Below, piece by piece: positions 23,742-36,104 of a stretch of 64,000 nt of DNA (within the stretch, counting starts at the first letter, position 1; each line of letters opens with the position of its first letter). The stretch lies in NCBI RefSeq assembly GCF_029168945.1, contig NC_083607.1:36875257-36939256 (forward strand), read 5' to 3'. The notes beneath the pieces are model-generated. The model was not told the origin of the DNA and did no database searches. It worked only from the letters and a program-made list of their open reading frames with translations. The position numbers and the translations under genes are program-made. Source of the DNA: Cannabis sativa. Its lineage: Eukaryota; Streptophyta; Magnoliopsida; Rosales; Cannabaceae.

Positions 23742-25635
23742 TGTTGGGTTTTATGCCCTAAATAAAACTCATTTCAATATAATCAGATTTACTTATTAAT
23801 ATAGATCAGAAATAACATTTAATGTTGCATGGTTCACATGATTTATTTCATGATTATATGTACATAATGTATAGATTCATCTGAAACCCTTTCCACATAC
23901 TTGATCCTGTTTATTGTGTCGTCAACACATTGGAAAGTAAACATGACTGTGTGAATAAAGTTTCCTAGATTTATCAGACACAGGGTTTTACTGATATGAT
24001 AATCTACAACAGAGTTTACTTGCATTTGGAGAAGTGCTATGTTCTTTCCAGAGCATTGGTTAAAGTAAAGCTCAGGTTGGATGCATGGAGTATGCATCGG
24101 AAGGGACCGATATTGAACTTTGACTTAGATTTAATTAAACTTACCGTAAAATCTATTCAAGTCAATATCGCCTAGTTGATCCTAGATCAAATGATCTTAA
24201 TCCTGTTATGATTAGGCTCAATCTTGAAAGGCTATTCGTGTTCCTTGAATTGTTAGTTAAGCCTACTTTTAGGTCAGGGTGAAACGTACTTTTTGGGAAC
24301 ACGGTAGTGCAATTGAGTGGGAGCGCTAGCATAAACATGGAATCTATAGCTTCTATCTGGCGAATAGTAAGCAAAGGATGATCACCTTCGAGCTTGACCA
24401 AACGAAAATAAATGGTGGAGATCTCATTTCACATAAGCTGAAATATCATTTATACGGGGTCAAGTGTTTTAAGGATAAAATACATAGTAGGGTGTTACGG
24501 TAATTTAATCCCTTTACTGTGTAGATCATTCATATAGAGGATAATTGATCACATTAGGATTATAACAATGGATAACTAATGATGTGTCTATATGGTGGAA
24601 CATATAGAGCATTCTATATACTGAGAGTGCAATTCTAAGTTCTATGCGTGGATTCAACGAAGAATTAATAAGTTAGTGAATTTTAGTGCTAAATTCTTGA
24701 TCTACTTATTGGAAGCTCGGTTATATAGACCCATGGTCCCCCCACTAGTTGAGATAATATTGCTTGTAAGACTCATGTAATTGGTTTTGATTAATCAATT
24801 ATAATTCTCAAATTAGACTATGTCTATTTGTGAATTTTTCACTAAGTAAGGGCGAAATTGTAAAGAAAGAGTTTATAGGGGCATATTTGTTAATTATGGT
24901 ACTTTGTATGGTTCGATTAATAAATATGATAAATGACAATATTATTTAATAATTATTTATAGTTATTAAATAGTTAGAATTGGCATTTAAATGGTTGAAT
25001 TAGGAAATTGGCATTTTTGAGAAAATCAGATACAAAAGGTGTTAAAATTGCAAAATTGCAAAAAGCAAGGCCCAATCCATTAAAGGTATGGCCGACCACC
25101 TATTGTAGTATTTTAAGTTGATTTTTTCATTATTTTAATGCCATATAATTCAAATCTAACCCTAGTGGAATGCTATAAATAGATAGTGAAGGCTTCAGGA
25201 AAATTACACTTTTCTTCCGACTTCTTCTGATTCAGAAAAACTGAGCCTCTCTCTCTCCCTATCTTTAGCTACCACTTCTTCTTTCTCTTCCTTTGAATTT
25301 CAAACTACCTTAGTGTATGAGTAGTGCCCACACACATCAAGTGATACCTCAATCATAGTGAGGAAGATCGTGAAGAAAGATCATCAGCAAAGGAGTTTCA
25401 GCATCAAAGATTCAGAGAAAGAGATCCGAGTTCGTATATTGATAATGCTCTGCTACAGAAAGGAATCAAGGGCTAGATATCTGAACGGAAGGAGTCATAT
25501 TATTCCGCTGCACCCAATGTAAGGTTTCCTAAACTTTATATGTGTTTAATTTATCGTTTTAGAAAGTTCATATTTAGGGTGTTAATAAACATACTTGTGA
25601 GTAGATCTAAGATCCTGGTAAAATAATTTCCAACA
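23742..25635 (+). repeat. Solo LTR (LTR F) inserted in LTR E
   Basis: A 1894-bp LTR bounded by TGTTGG and CCAACA, of the same subfamily as the LTRs of elements 1 and 2, with no PBS or polypurine tract beside it. GTCCA flanks both sides (23737-23741 and 25636-25640), a perfect target duplication. This means a whole element inserted and then collapsed by LTR-LTR recombination. A TATA box (TATAAATA) is at 25174-25181. Confidence 0.92.
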
Positions 25636-27414
25636 GTCCAGAACATATGAGTTGGTTAAAGATTATAGTGTTGTCAGCACAGTGGAATATAATCTTAATC
25701 ATATGTTCAAAAGTTGATTCCCTGATTTGTCAGAACACTGGATTTAGACTGACATGGTATAATCAGCGATAGGTATTCTTACACCTTGGAAAAGTGTTAT
25801 GTCCTTTCCAGGACATTGGGAAAGTTTACCAGTATCGGATGTATGGAGTATACATCGGAATGGACCGATATTGAACTTTTATTAGATATATTAAAACTTA
25901 CCGTAATATCTATTCAATTCAATATCACTTGTTGATCCTAGATCAAATGATCTCAATCCTGATATGGTTAGGCTCAATCTCAAGAGTGTTATTCGTATTC
26001 TTTGATTTGTTAAGTTAAGCCTACTTTTGGGTCAGGGTGATACTTACATTTTGGGAACATGGTAGTGCAATTGAGTGAGAGCGCTAACATAAATATGGAA
26101 TCTATAGCTTCTATTTGGCAAATAGAAGTAAAGGATGATTTCCTTTGAGCTTAACCAAACGAAGATAAATGGTGGAGATCTCATTTCACTTAGTTGAAAT
26201 GTCATTTATACAGGGTTAAGTGTTTTAAGGATAAAATACATTGTAGGGTGTTACGGTAATTTAATCCCTTTACAGTGTAAATCATCTATATAGAGGATCA
26301 TTGATCACATTAGGGTTATAACAATGGATAACTAATGACGTGTCTATATCGTGGAACATATAGAGCGTTCTATATGATTGAGAGTGCAATTCCAAGTTCT
26401 AAGTGTGGATTCAATGAGGAATTAATAAGTTAGGAAATTTACTTGGTAAATTCGGTTCGACTTATTGGAAGCTCGGTTATATAGACCCATGGTCCCCATA
26501 CTAGTTGAGACCATACTGCTTGTAAAACTTAGTTAATTGATTTTAATTAATCAATTATAATTCTAAAAGTTAGACTATGTCTACTTTATGAATTCTCACA
26601 GTTTAAGGATGAAATTGTAAAGAAAAGGGTTTCTAGGTTTAATTATTAATTGAGAGACTTTGCATGTCTAATTAATAATTATTTTAAATGACAATATTAT
26701 TTAATAATCTATTTTAGTTATTAAATAATTATTTTTGGCATTTAAATGATTAGAATTGGAAAAATGGCATTTTTGGAGAAATAGAAATAAAATTGAGAAA
26801 ATTGCAAAATTCCATGTGAGGCCCATATACCCTATGGCCGACCACCTCTTTGTGATTTTCCCAATTATTATTTTCATTTTTAATTGCCACGTAATTGCTA
26901 ATCAAATCCTAGCAATAGTAGGAAAGTGGTGGATCACACTAAATAAGGCAGTTAATCAATTACACAGTAAAAGAGGAAACTGTTTATTTGGAAAGTTGTG
27001 CTCTCCCTTTTCCCTATATAAAGTAACCTTTGTTCTCTTCTCTTGCATGTCTTTGTATGCTTCATAAGCCACGAAATTCAAGAGAGAAATAGAGAGAAAA
27101 TTTTGAAATCCTTGTGAGATGAGTAGTGCCCACACACATCAAGTGGTATCTCAATCATAGTATGTAAGACTATGGAATTTCTGCATCAAAGAAGGAGAAA
27201 AGAAGATCTAGGTTCAGATCTTGGTGATGCTCTGCTATAGAAAGGAATCAAGGGCTAGAGATCTGAACGGAAGGAGTCATATTATTCCGCTGCACCCACT
27301 GTAAGGTTTTCTAACTTTATATGTGTTTATTTTCATTGTTTTAGAATTCATATTAGGTTGTTAATCCAACATACTTGTTAGTAAATCTAGATCCTGGTAA
27401 AATAATTTCCAACA
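25636..27414 (+). repeat. 5' LTR of element 3 (LTR E), second piece
   Basis: Resumes the LTR with the duplicated GTCCA, then GAACATATGAG, and ends TAATTTCCAACA at 27414 next to the PBS. A 103-codon sense frame (26756-27067) recurs in the 3' LTR, but LTR pairs are copies of one another, so this is not independent evidence of coding. Confidence 0.88.
27015..27022 (+). promoter_or_regulatory. TATA box of element 3 5' LTR
   Basis: TATATAAA within TTCCCTATATAAAGTAACC, about 390 bp from the LTR end. The same box is at 35136-35143 in the 3' LTR. It is the likely U3/R promoter. Confidence 0.6.
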
Positions 27415-27416
27415 AC

Positions 27417-27433
27417 TGGTATCAGAGTCGTGG
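27417..27433 (+). other. Primer binding site of element 3
   Basis: TGGTATCAGAGTCGTGG two bases after the LTR end. The first 11 bases match the standard plant Copia PBS for initiator tRNA-Met, unlike the variants in elements 0, 1 and 2. Confidence 0.85.
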
Positions 27434-30400
27434 TAATGATTTACTTTCATGTAATATGAATTAAAACGATGATTGATATGTTCTGTGTTGATTTGGATGG
27501 TTTCATGTGGTTTATGTGTTAGTTGATGAATGTTGATGTTGTACAGTTTCGTTTTCCTTGAAAAATATTTTTTCAATTTTTAAAAATATTTTATTTGGAT
27601 TCCTTGTGAAAAATTAAGCAATTTTGTTTTTTACGGAACTCGATTCCGACAAAAATTGAGAAAGATATGAATTTTGGAAAATCGGGATTCAAGGTTATCA
27701 AGGGTGGTGCTCATGCGCACCAGACCCTCGGATCAGCCTCCCCATCCGCGCGCGTACCTCGGTCCATCACCCTGCAACTGACCGAGTTTTCTCGGTCAGG
27801 CACCCTAGGCGCCGAGCTTCCTCGGCATGAGCACCCCATCCGCGCGCGTGACAGGCTGCTAGCAGCCTCTCTTGGGCTGTAGATGCAGCCTACTGGGCTG
27901 CTTTCCCAAATTGCGAATTTTTGAGGTTTTTTCCCTAAAAATCTAATTTTTTCATGGGATTGTTTCCCAAAATTTATTTTTCCAATTTTAAATATTTCTA
28001 AATTGAAATGTTTCCAATTTTAAATATTTTCAATTTGGAATTTTTCCATTTTTTAAATATTTCTATTTTGGAATGTTTCTAATTTTAAATATTTCCTATT
28101 ATGGTCAGATTTAAAAATTTGTTAACTTCTTTAATATTTGTTTATTATTTAATTATAAGATTAGATATTTTGATATTTAAGATATTTTAAATTAAAAGAT
28201 AACTTTGTCTTTTTATTTAAAATATTATATCTTATATGACAAATTAAATAATTAATAAATTTGAAATTAACATAGATATTTTTATAGATATACTTACCAT
28301 AATGTTTTTCAAATTCAAAAATTTGTTATTTTGTTAAATATTTAATTATTTATAAATTATAAGTATAAAAATGATATTTTTTTCTATATATATCATTTTT
28401 TCCTTATTAGAAATTTAAAAATCATATCTTAAATATTTAAATAACATAAATATTTTTGTAGAGATTTGAATATTGCTTAATTTGAGATATTTTGACATAT
28501 AATTATGGTAATTATTATTCATTTATTATTTTATTCCTAAAATAATAATTATCTAACCAAATCTATTTTAAAATTGGTTTATTTTATTAAATTATAAGAT
28601 CTGAAAGTGATATTGAAGATTTTTTTCCTTTCAAATCATTGATCTTATTAGATATTTAATTTAATTTGATTCAAATAAACCTAGATATTTTAAAATTAGT
28701 TTCCTTTATTTGGTTAGTTTAAGAATAATAATTTAATTATATTAATATCTTATTTCACATCTGTTAAATGGACAATGTTTGTTTATTTATATTGTTTATT
28801 CAAAAACTTTTTTTAACAAACCTATTATGTATCTGATCTAAATTGCTATGATTAACTTGTTGACAGATCCAATGATCTGATTTTAATCATAGTCCAATTG
28901 TCAATAGATCTTATAAATAATTTGTAACAGGTAAATTTTGTACTTCTTTCATCTGTGTAAACCTAGTAACATGATAGGGCCCATCCAAATCATTTGACCT
29001 GTGTGAGCCTATATGTTTGTTTTTGGGCTTAGATGCATATAGGAAGCCCATTTAAGTTTTTACTAAGTAAATGGACTAGGTTGCTAAAATAAATTTTGAC
29101 ATAAGGAAATTTATTTAGGTCCAATTAGATTTGGGCTTATTCAATGAATAACAATTGTTTATTTTAAGGTTAAATTCCTCTCTTTTGGGCCTTGTGTGAG
29201 AGTTGGGAGCCATAGAAGTGGGTACGACATACTGAACCCAGCTCCCCCTCACATGAACTACCCCAATTGTGAAGGCCCATTTGCCTTATTTAAATAATTG
29301 TATTAGGTTAACTATATTAGTCTAACCTAATTAAAATTTAATTAGCAACATAATTAACTTTTAAAATATATGAAATTTATTTTTCATTGTAATATTTTAA
29401 AGTTAATTTTAGAAAAACACTTAGTTAATGATATATTCTAGACAGTTATTTCTAGTACTAGTTATTATTTCTAATATTAAATAGGAAAATATCATAGATT
29501 GTGAAATTAATTGTTTCCTAATTAATTTTGGTACAATCTAAGTTTAGTATATTTTCCTAGTATTACACTAGAATTAATAATTAAGTTTCTTCTTTACTTA
29601 ATTATTTATTTCTTGAATTTAATACATTTAATTAAATTGAAAATTCAATATCTAAGTTGACTTTCATCATGATACTTTAATATTGTTATTTTCATGTTAT
29701 TTAATTAAAATTGAAAATTATTTTAAGTTTGGAATTTTATTTCAGAATAACTTAAGTTTGAATAATTTTCAAAATATATCTTATTTTATTTTATTAATCA
29801 TTTCCAAAAATTTCGAAATTGCATCACCTTGATGCAGAAATTTCGAATTTTATTTGAAAAATAGATTAAAGTTGAAAATTATTTATTTAATTTTGGACCA
29901 ACTTAAATCATTGATTTTTTCATTTAATGATTAATTAAAATAAATGAACTAAAATATATTATAATTAGAGATTGGATTAATTAGTCTATGAAAGTCTAGA
30001 TAGATATTATCTGTTTTGCTTGAAGTATTTTTCTAGTGTATTTAATTAAATAGAAAATTAATACTTAAGTTGATTTTTTAATCATGATACTTAAATATTT
30101 GAAATTTTTCTAAGATATTTAATTAAATAGGAAAATTATATTTTGTTGAAAATTAATTTTTATTAATTTTGGGCCAACATTAAATTAGAGTAATTTTCCA
30201 GGATTTATTTTTATTTTATTTTAGTGCATTTTCGAAAATGTAATATATATTTATAGAAAATTAAATTTGAAGTTGTAAATTAATTTAAATTAATTTTGAA
30301 ACAACTTAAATTGAATAATTTTCTGAATATTTATGGAAATTATTACTAAGATGGAAATAATTCACGTTATTTCATATCCATCTAAGTATAATTTATAAAT

Positions 30401-30540
30401 ATTAAATTAAAATTTATATTTGAAATTTTTCATTCTAAATTGGAAATTTTAATTGAATAAATATATATTTAAAATAAATGGATTAAAATAAATATTAGAA
30501 GAAAATACAACCCTTCATTAAATAATGAGCTTTATTGTTA
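27434..30540 (+). mobile_element. AT-rich leader of element 3
   Basis: About 3.1 kb of non-coding sequence collinear with the leaders of elements 0, 1 and 2. A GC-rich insert (27700-27900) is unique to this copy. The block at 28940-29300 (tatatgcatctaagccc-type sequence in reverse) is shared by all copies. No gene is seen. Confidence 0.8.
27700..27870 (+). other. GC-rich hairpin cluster in the element 3 leader
   Basis: Exceptionally GC-rich for this window. It contains a 10-bp inverted repeat GGTGCTCATG (27706-27715) / CATGAGCACC (27826-27835) enclosing two perfect stem-loops: CTGACCGAG-TTTT-CTCGGTCAG (27778-27799) and GCCGAG-CTTC-CTCGGC (27811-27826). It is followed by a 16-bp palindrome AGGCTGCTAGCAGCCT (27853-27868). 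CCATCCGCGCGCGT is directly repeated at 27742 and 27836. The position, 270-450 nt past the PBS, is where packaging or dimerisation signals lie in other retroelements; that role is only inferred. Confidence 0.6.
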
Positions 30541-30589
30541 TAAGGATATTCGATCTCCATTGTTGGTTTTACATAGCTATTGTTATAGT

Positions 30590-31130
30590 GAGTAATCCTC
30601 CCTAATGGAGGAACGTTCATTAGCAAGTTAGCACCGTTTAATCTCGAAAGATAAGTAATCTTGTAAGTTTTTTATATAGTTTATGCTCACCCTAATGGTG
30701 GCGACTGTATAAGACTTGCAAGAATATGAAACAATGGTGGAAGCTCATAAGATAGAATAGCCTTGACTCTCGCCTAAACGGGACAACGCGGATTCACATC
30801 TTGATCGAATAAAAGGTTGCTAGAATGTTTGACATTTTAGATGAGCTGACAACTCTATTCAATGAATGGTAGCTTTGACTCTCACCTAAACGGGACACTG
30901 ATATCAGTTTGTTGAAAACCTTGGAAATTATTTAGGATTGTATGTTTTAGTATTTTCACTTGTCATTCCTACTTGCTATGTGCTTCATAATTTCTGAATT
31001 GTGTATGAATATGTATTGAACCATGTTATTTTCTGTTATTAAATTGTAGTTTAATTTCGAATCTTCATTGCTGGTCTAACTTGATTTGTTTTTCTAATGA
31101 GATAAATCCCTAATGGATTTTCACCATTAG
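30590..31130 (+). other. Conserved hairpin patch of element 3
   Basis: Stem-loops with an identical CTAAT loop and different stems: TCCTCC/GGAGGA at 30596-30612, CACC/GGTG at 30688-30700, and AAATCC/GGATTT at 31104-31120. A direct repeat TTGACTCTCGCCTAAACGGG... occurs at 30763-30785 and, with one change, at 30875-30897. All have counterparts in element 2 (11390-12100). No gag reading frame remains. Confidence 0.6.
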
Positions 31131-31299
31131 ACTAACATAATAGTGTTAGATCTCGAAAGATAAATTTTGTATATGCAACATCTAGTTGTTCATCAATTGA
31201 TGACACCTTAGATTAGTATTTACAATATGAAACAAGAAGATTGTATAAATAAGATTACTTTGACTCTCGCTAATTAGATCATCGTTGGATTCTTATTTA

Positions 31300-33598
31300 A
31301 AATGAAATTATCCTAATTCCTCTTAGCTTATTCATTTCGAATTAGCTTAATGACATATCATTGGATGAATGGTCTATAAATCATATAAAGTCATATTTTC
31401 TCTTAAGAAATTAGATGACGCATATGATTATATTCCCGGAATTCTATCCCTAAATGATATAAATCCTCAATCTTAGATATCTCCTACTTGTATAGGCAAA
31501 TCATAGAGTTAGATTAGTAGTGTGGTCCAAGAAAGAGTTACTAATTATACAGTTAAACTTTCACAAGTGTTTCATAACCATTTTCTTTCAATGGATTCAA
31601 ACTGTATGAGTTTAGTATTCTGTGACCAGAATCCACTTGCATTATTCTAAAAACTCTTTGATGTAACTAAACTTAAGTCATCAAAAGATACAATCACATA
31701 TTTTATAAATCTATGGCAATTGTATCTTGTTCATAGTGGTTTTGACAAGATCATTCTCTGCAAAGAGTTAATATGCCTATATCCACTGAAAGTACAATCA
31801 TCTCATTGGCAGATGGATGTACATTCAGGGGTGGGTATGAGTTTTCGTTGTATTCTTAAAATGATCACTCTAGATTTTACCTTAAGCAAAAGAAATTTGA
31901 AATGTTTGAAAAATTTCATGAATTTCTAGCAATGGTAAGTGGTTAAAGATCTTGCGAACTGATAGGGGTGGAGAAAAAGTTAGTAGATATGCAGTTCAAA
32001 GATCATTTATTTGATTTTTGAATTATATCCAAACTTACCTCCCCAGAAATTCGAGTTGCATATTGATGATTAGTTACTACTCGTTGCCTAAATCCTTCTA
32101 AGGTAATAAAATTTCAGAATGATGCAATGGTTGTATACTTAATGTAAATCATTACTAGATTCATGGATGACCTGATCGAAATCTTAAGAAAAGCTAGAAC
32201 TGCTAACCCTGGTTTGCATGTTTGTTAGCTATTCTAATTGATTAGGGGTGGAGCATCCCATAGTCATTAGATAAGAAAGTGTTTGTTTAAACAAATACCA
32301 CTTTTTCTATGAAAATGACTAAGTCTGAAAGTAAAGTAGCAGATAAAGGAGATATTTTTTTCTTGATTCCAAAAGTGTTCTATCATCTTATTTTACAAGA
32401 TGATCCCACTGCCTCTGTTGTCTTAACACAACCGAAGAGGTCAATACCATTTAGTTTTCTTAGACATAATTCACGGTACCTTGTCGTAGTGGGAGAGTTT
32501 CTAGGAACTCACTCTTCTTATGACTTGGAAGACACTAGTGATTAAAATCCATTGTGAGTTTAAACAAGTAATGGATTGTCAAGATAAGAAACTAAGAAGA
32601 AAGCCAATAGAACTATGGTTTGATCCATTAACATGGAGTAACCTAAAGTTTTCTATTACAAGGACATGAAAGGAAATTTTCGTTAATAAGTCTATTCAAT
32701 GGACTTAACAAAACTTCCTGTTCCTAGTATTGTAGGTTTGAGTTTATTTAAACCTATGGCTTGTGGTATACCTGGTAATTACTTACTCTAATGCAAGCAT
32801 GAGATGCTGATGCATTTTCCTTCCAATGGAAATCTATAGAAGCTTCACAACTTCTTAGATATAGATTTTATTTATCTAAGGAAAAGTCTCAACTATTCCA
32901 GAGAAGATAAAGCCATGAAAGAATTTCTTAAATCAACAGTGAGAGGTCTCAGATATGCTTTAGTATGCCTTAGACCAGACACCTGCTGTTGAGTGGGAGT
33001 AATGAGTAGGTATCAGATTAATCCAGGAGAAAAACATTGGAAGACAATCAAGTAAATCTTAAGATTAAGAAGAGGAACTATATGTTAGTCAATAAGGGTG
33101 TTTGTTTAAAACTCTTAGACTACACCACATTAGATTTCGAGACTTGCCTTTGTGCTAGAAAGTCTGCTGATAAGATGGTGATTACTTTGGGGGTGGAGTA
33201 GTGATTTTGGAGAAGTGTAAAAACCTATCTGAAATCACTTGGTCTACCAGAGAGAGACTGAATGTTAAAAGTTGCAGGAAAGATACTTATTCAGTCTAAG
33301 GAAAGTTCTATACATTTGTGGCATTGTTCCAACTTGCCTTAACTACTAGGGTTACTTCCTGAATAACCAAAGAGTAGTTGCCAAAAGTATAGAATCCAGT
33401 ATCCCATGAGAGTAGACATATAGAGAGGAATTTCACATTATCAAGGATTTTGTGATTAAAGGAAGAGTAATGGTGGAGAAGAGGTTGTGTTTAATTCAAC
33501 TTGTCAGATCCTATTACGAGGAGTTTACTACTATTACACTTGATTGGTATATCAAGGTGTTAATGATTATTTGAAATGCACTTTTTGTTTTATATTAG
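31300..33598 (+). pseudogene. Decayed Copia pol of element 3
   Basis: Fragments of a Copia polyprotein in changing frames. An integrase piece near 31945-31980 encodes ILRTDRGG, with MQFKDHLFDF in another frame nearby. A reverse transcriptase/RNase H connection piece at about 32940-33060 resembles the Copia stretch RYALVCLRPD...VGVMSRYQINPG. The order fits Copia (integrase before reverse transcriptase). Numerous stops and frameshifts leave nothing translatable; the 69- and 78-codon frames at 31720 and 32309 are chance pieces of it. Confidence 0.72.
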
Positions 33599-33599
33599 T

Positions 33600-33612
33600 G
33601 CAAGTGGGAATT
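33600..33612 (+). other. Polypurine tract of element 3
   Basis: GCAAGTGGGAATT immediately before the 3' LTR start TGTTGGG at 33613. It primes plus-strand synthesis in LTR retrotransposons. Confidence 0.8.
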
Positions 33613-35535
33613 TGTTGGGTTTTATGCCCTAAATAAAACTCATTTCATATAATCAAATTTACTTATTAATAAAGATCAAAAATAGCATTTTATGTTGCAT
33701 GGTTCACATGATTTATTTCATGATTATATGTATATAATGTATGAATTCTTTTTAAGTCCAGAACATATGAGTTGGTTAAAGATTATAGTGTTGTCAGCAC
33801 AGTAGAATATAATCTTAATCATATGTTCAAAAGTTGATTCCCTGATTTGTCAGAACACTGGATTTAGACTGACATGGTATAATCAGCGATAGGTATTCTT
33901 ACACCTTGGAAAAGTGTTATGTCCTTTCCAGGACATTGGCAAAGTTAACCAGTAACGGATGTATGGAGTATACATCGGAAGGTACCGATATTGAACTTTG
34001 ATTAGATATATTAAAACTTACCGTAATATCTATTCAATTCAATATCACCTGTTGATCCTAGATCAAATGATCTCAATCCTGATATGGTTAGGCTCAATCT
34101 CAAGAGTGTTATTCGTGTTCTTTGATTTGTTAAGTTAAGCCTACTTTTGGGTCAGGGTGATACTTACATTTTGGGAACATGGTAGTGCAATTGAGTGGGA
34201 GCGCTAACATAAATATGGAATCTATAGCTTCTATTTGGCAAATAGAAGTAAAGGATGATTTCCTTCGAGCTTAACCAAACGAAGATAAATGGTGGAGATC
34301 TCATTTCACTTAGTTGAAATGTCATTTATACAGGGTTAAGTGTTTTAAGGATAAAATACATTTGTAGGGTGTTACGGTAATTTAATCCTTTTACAGTGTA
34401 AATCATCTATATAGAGGATCATTGATCACATTAGGGTTATAACAATGAATAACTAATGACGTGTCTATATCGTGGAACATATAGAGCGTTCTATATGACT
34501 GAGAGTGCAATTCCAAGTTCGAAGTGTGGATTCAATGAGGAATTAATAAGTTAGGGAATTTACTTGGTAAATTCAGTTCGACTTATTGGAAGCTCGGTTA
34601 TATAGACCCATGGTCCCCATACTAGTTGAGACCATACTGCTTGTAAGACTCAGTTAATTGATTATAATTAATCAATTATAATTCTAAAAGTTAGACTATG
34701 TCTACTTTATGAATTCTCACAGTTTAAGGATGAAATTGTAAAGAAAAGGGTTTCTAGGTTTAATTATTAATTGAGAGATTTTGCATGTCTAATTAATAAT
34801 TATTTTAAATGACAATATTATTTAATATTCTATTTTAGTTATTAAATAATTAGTTTTGGCATTTAAATGATTAGAATTGGAAAAATGGCATTTTTGGAGA
34901 AATAGAAATAAAATTGAGAAAATTGCAAAATTCCATGTGAGGCCCATATACCCTATGGCCGGCCACCTCTTTGTGATTTTCCCAACTATTATTTTCATTT
35001 TTAATTGCCATGTAATTGCTAATCAAAGCCTAGCAATAATAGGAAAGTGGTGGATCACACTAAATAAGGCAGTTAATCAATTACACAGTAAAAGAGGAAA
35101 CTGTTTATTTGGAAAGTTGTGCTCTCCCTTTTCCCTATATAAAGTAACCTTTGTTCTCTTCTCTTGCATGTCTTTGTATGCTTCATAAGCCACGAAATTC
35201 AAGAGAGAAATAGAGAGAAAATTTCGAAATCCTTGTGAGATGAGTAGTGCCCACACACATCAAGTGGTATCTCAATCATAGTATGTAAGACTATGGAATT
35301 TCTGCATCAAAGAAGGAGAAAAGAAGATCCAGGTTCAGATCTTGGTGATGCTCTGCTACAGAAAGGAATCAAGGGCTAGAGATCTGAACGGAAGGAGTCA
35401 TATTATTCCGCTGCACCCACTGTAAGGTTTTCTAACTTTATATGTGTTTATTTTCATTGTTTTAGAATTCATATTAGGTTGTTAATCCAACATACTTGTT
35501 AGTTAATCTAGATCCTGGTAAAATAATTTCCAACA
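33613..35535 (+). repeat. 3' LTR of element 3 (LTR G)
   Basis: A 1923-bp LTR, TGTTGGG...CCAACA, followed by the target duplication CAAAG. TATA box at 35136-35143. Uninterrupted counterpart of LTR E. Confidence 0.9.
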
Positions 35536-35540
35536 CAAAG

Positions 35541-36104
35541 CACCTCCGGGAGGTATCAAATTTTATCTGAACAGTCACCTTGAATGTAATGCCGCATGGG
35601 AGAAGGCGTATTGGAACTGCCATAAGTATTAAAGTTTGATGGCGTAACCCCTCTTCTGCAGCTATTACGCTATGATTAATGAGCCTAGTGACGGCTACTT
35701 TATGAGAAATCACATCAGTCAAGAAAGGATAATGGATTACATCCATCTAACCCCTAAAAAGCCTAGGGATTAGACCATGCATTTCCTATGATATACTCGT
35801 TGGGAATGTGTGTCTTTACTGAATAATACAGAAAGACATGTACCTCGGTTCTAGGGATCACCCCACAAAAACACTATAAATAACCCCAAACTCATTAAGG
35901 CAGGGGTCGAGAATTATGGGTTTCATAAGAACTAGATAGAAAATTCACCAAGAACATTCTTTGTAATAAATACTCTCATAAATAACAAAGACTCGTGGAC
36001 TAAGGCTCATTAATGCCCCAACAACGTAAAAATCTCGTGCATTAACTCCTTACAGCTTTCTTATATATTATTATTTTATTACTTGCCGAAAACCTCGGTC
36101 AACA
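35541..36104 (+). repeat. 3' LTR of Tat-like Ty3/gypsy element, part 2
   Basis: Resumes after element 3. It carries a TATA box TATAAATA (35875-35882) followed by the sequence GACTAAGGCTCATTAATGCC and CGTAAAAATCTCGTG that I associate with plant Tat/Athila-type LTR ends, and stops at GCCGAAAACCTCGGTCAACA (36104). Beyond it the sequence is unrelated and AT-rich. The candidate flank is GTAAT; its partner lies left of the window. Confidence 0.72.

Larger units (their letters stand above)
23594..35535 (+). mobile_element. Complete Angela-like Copia element 3 with a nested solo LTR
   Basis: A plus-strand element flanked by a perfect 5-bp target duplication CAAAG (23589-23593 and 35536-35540). Order: 5' LTR 23594-27414 (split by a solo LTR), PBS 27417, leader 27434-30540, hairpin patch 30590-31130, decayed pol about 31300-33598, polypurine tract 33600-33612, 3' LTR 33613-35535. 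Without the solo LTR its 5' LTR is 1922 bp against 1923 bp for the 3' LTR; by eye they differ at roughly 1-2 percent, so it is older than element 2. There is no intact ORF. It sits in the 3' LTR of the Tat-like element. Confidence 0.9.

Noticed and set aside
26756..27067. 103-codon sense frame in LTRs E and G (second copy 34877-35188)
   Set aside because: The two LTRs are duplicates of each other, so recurrence is no evidence; it spans U3 and TATA sequence.
27667..27882. 71-codon frame in the GC-rich island
   Set aside because: Open because of high GC; composed of hairpins and repeats, with no protein-like features.
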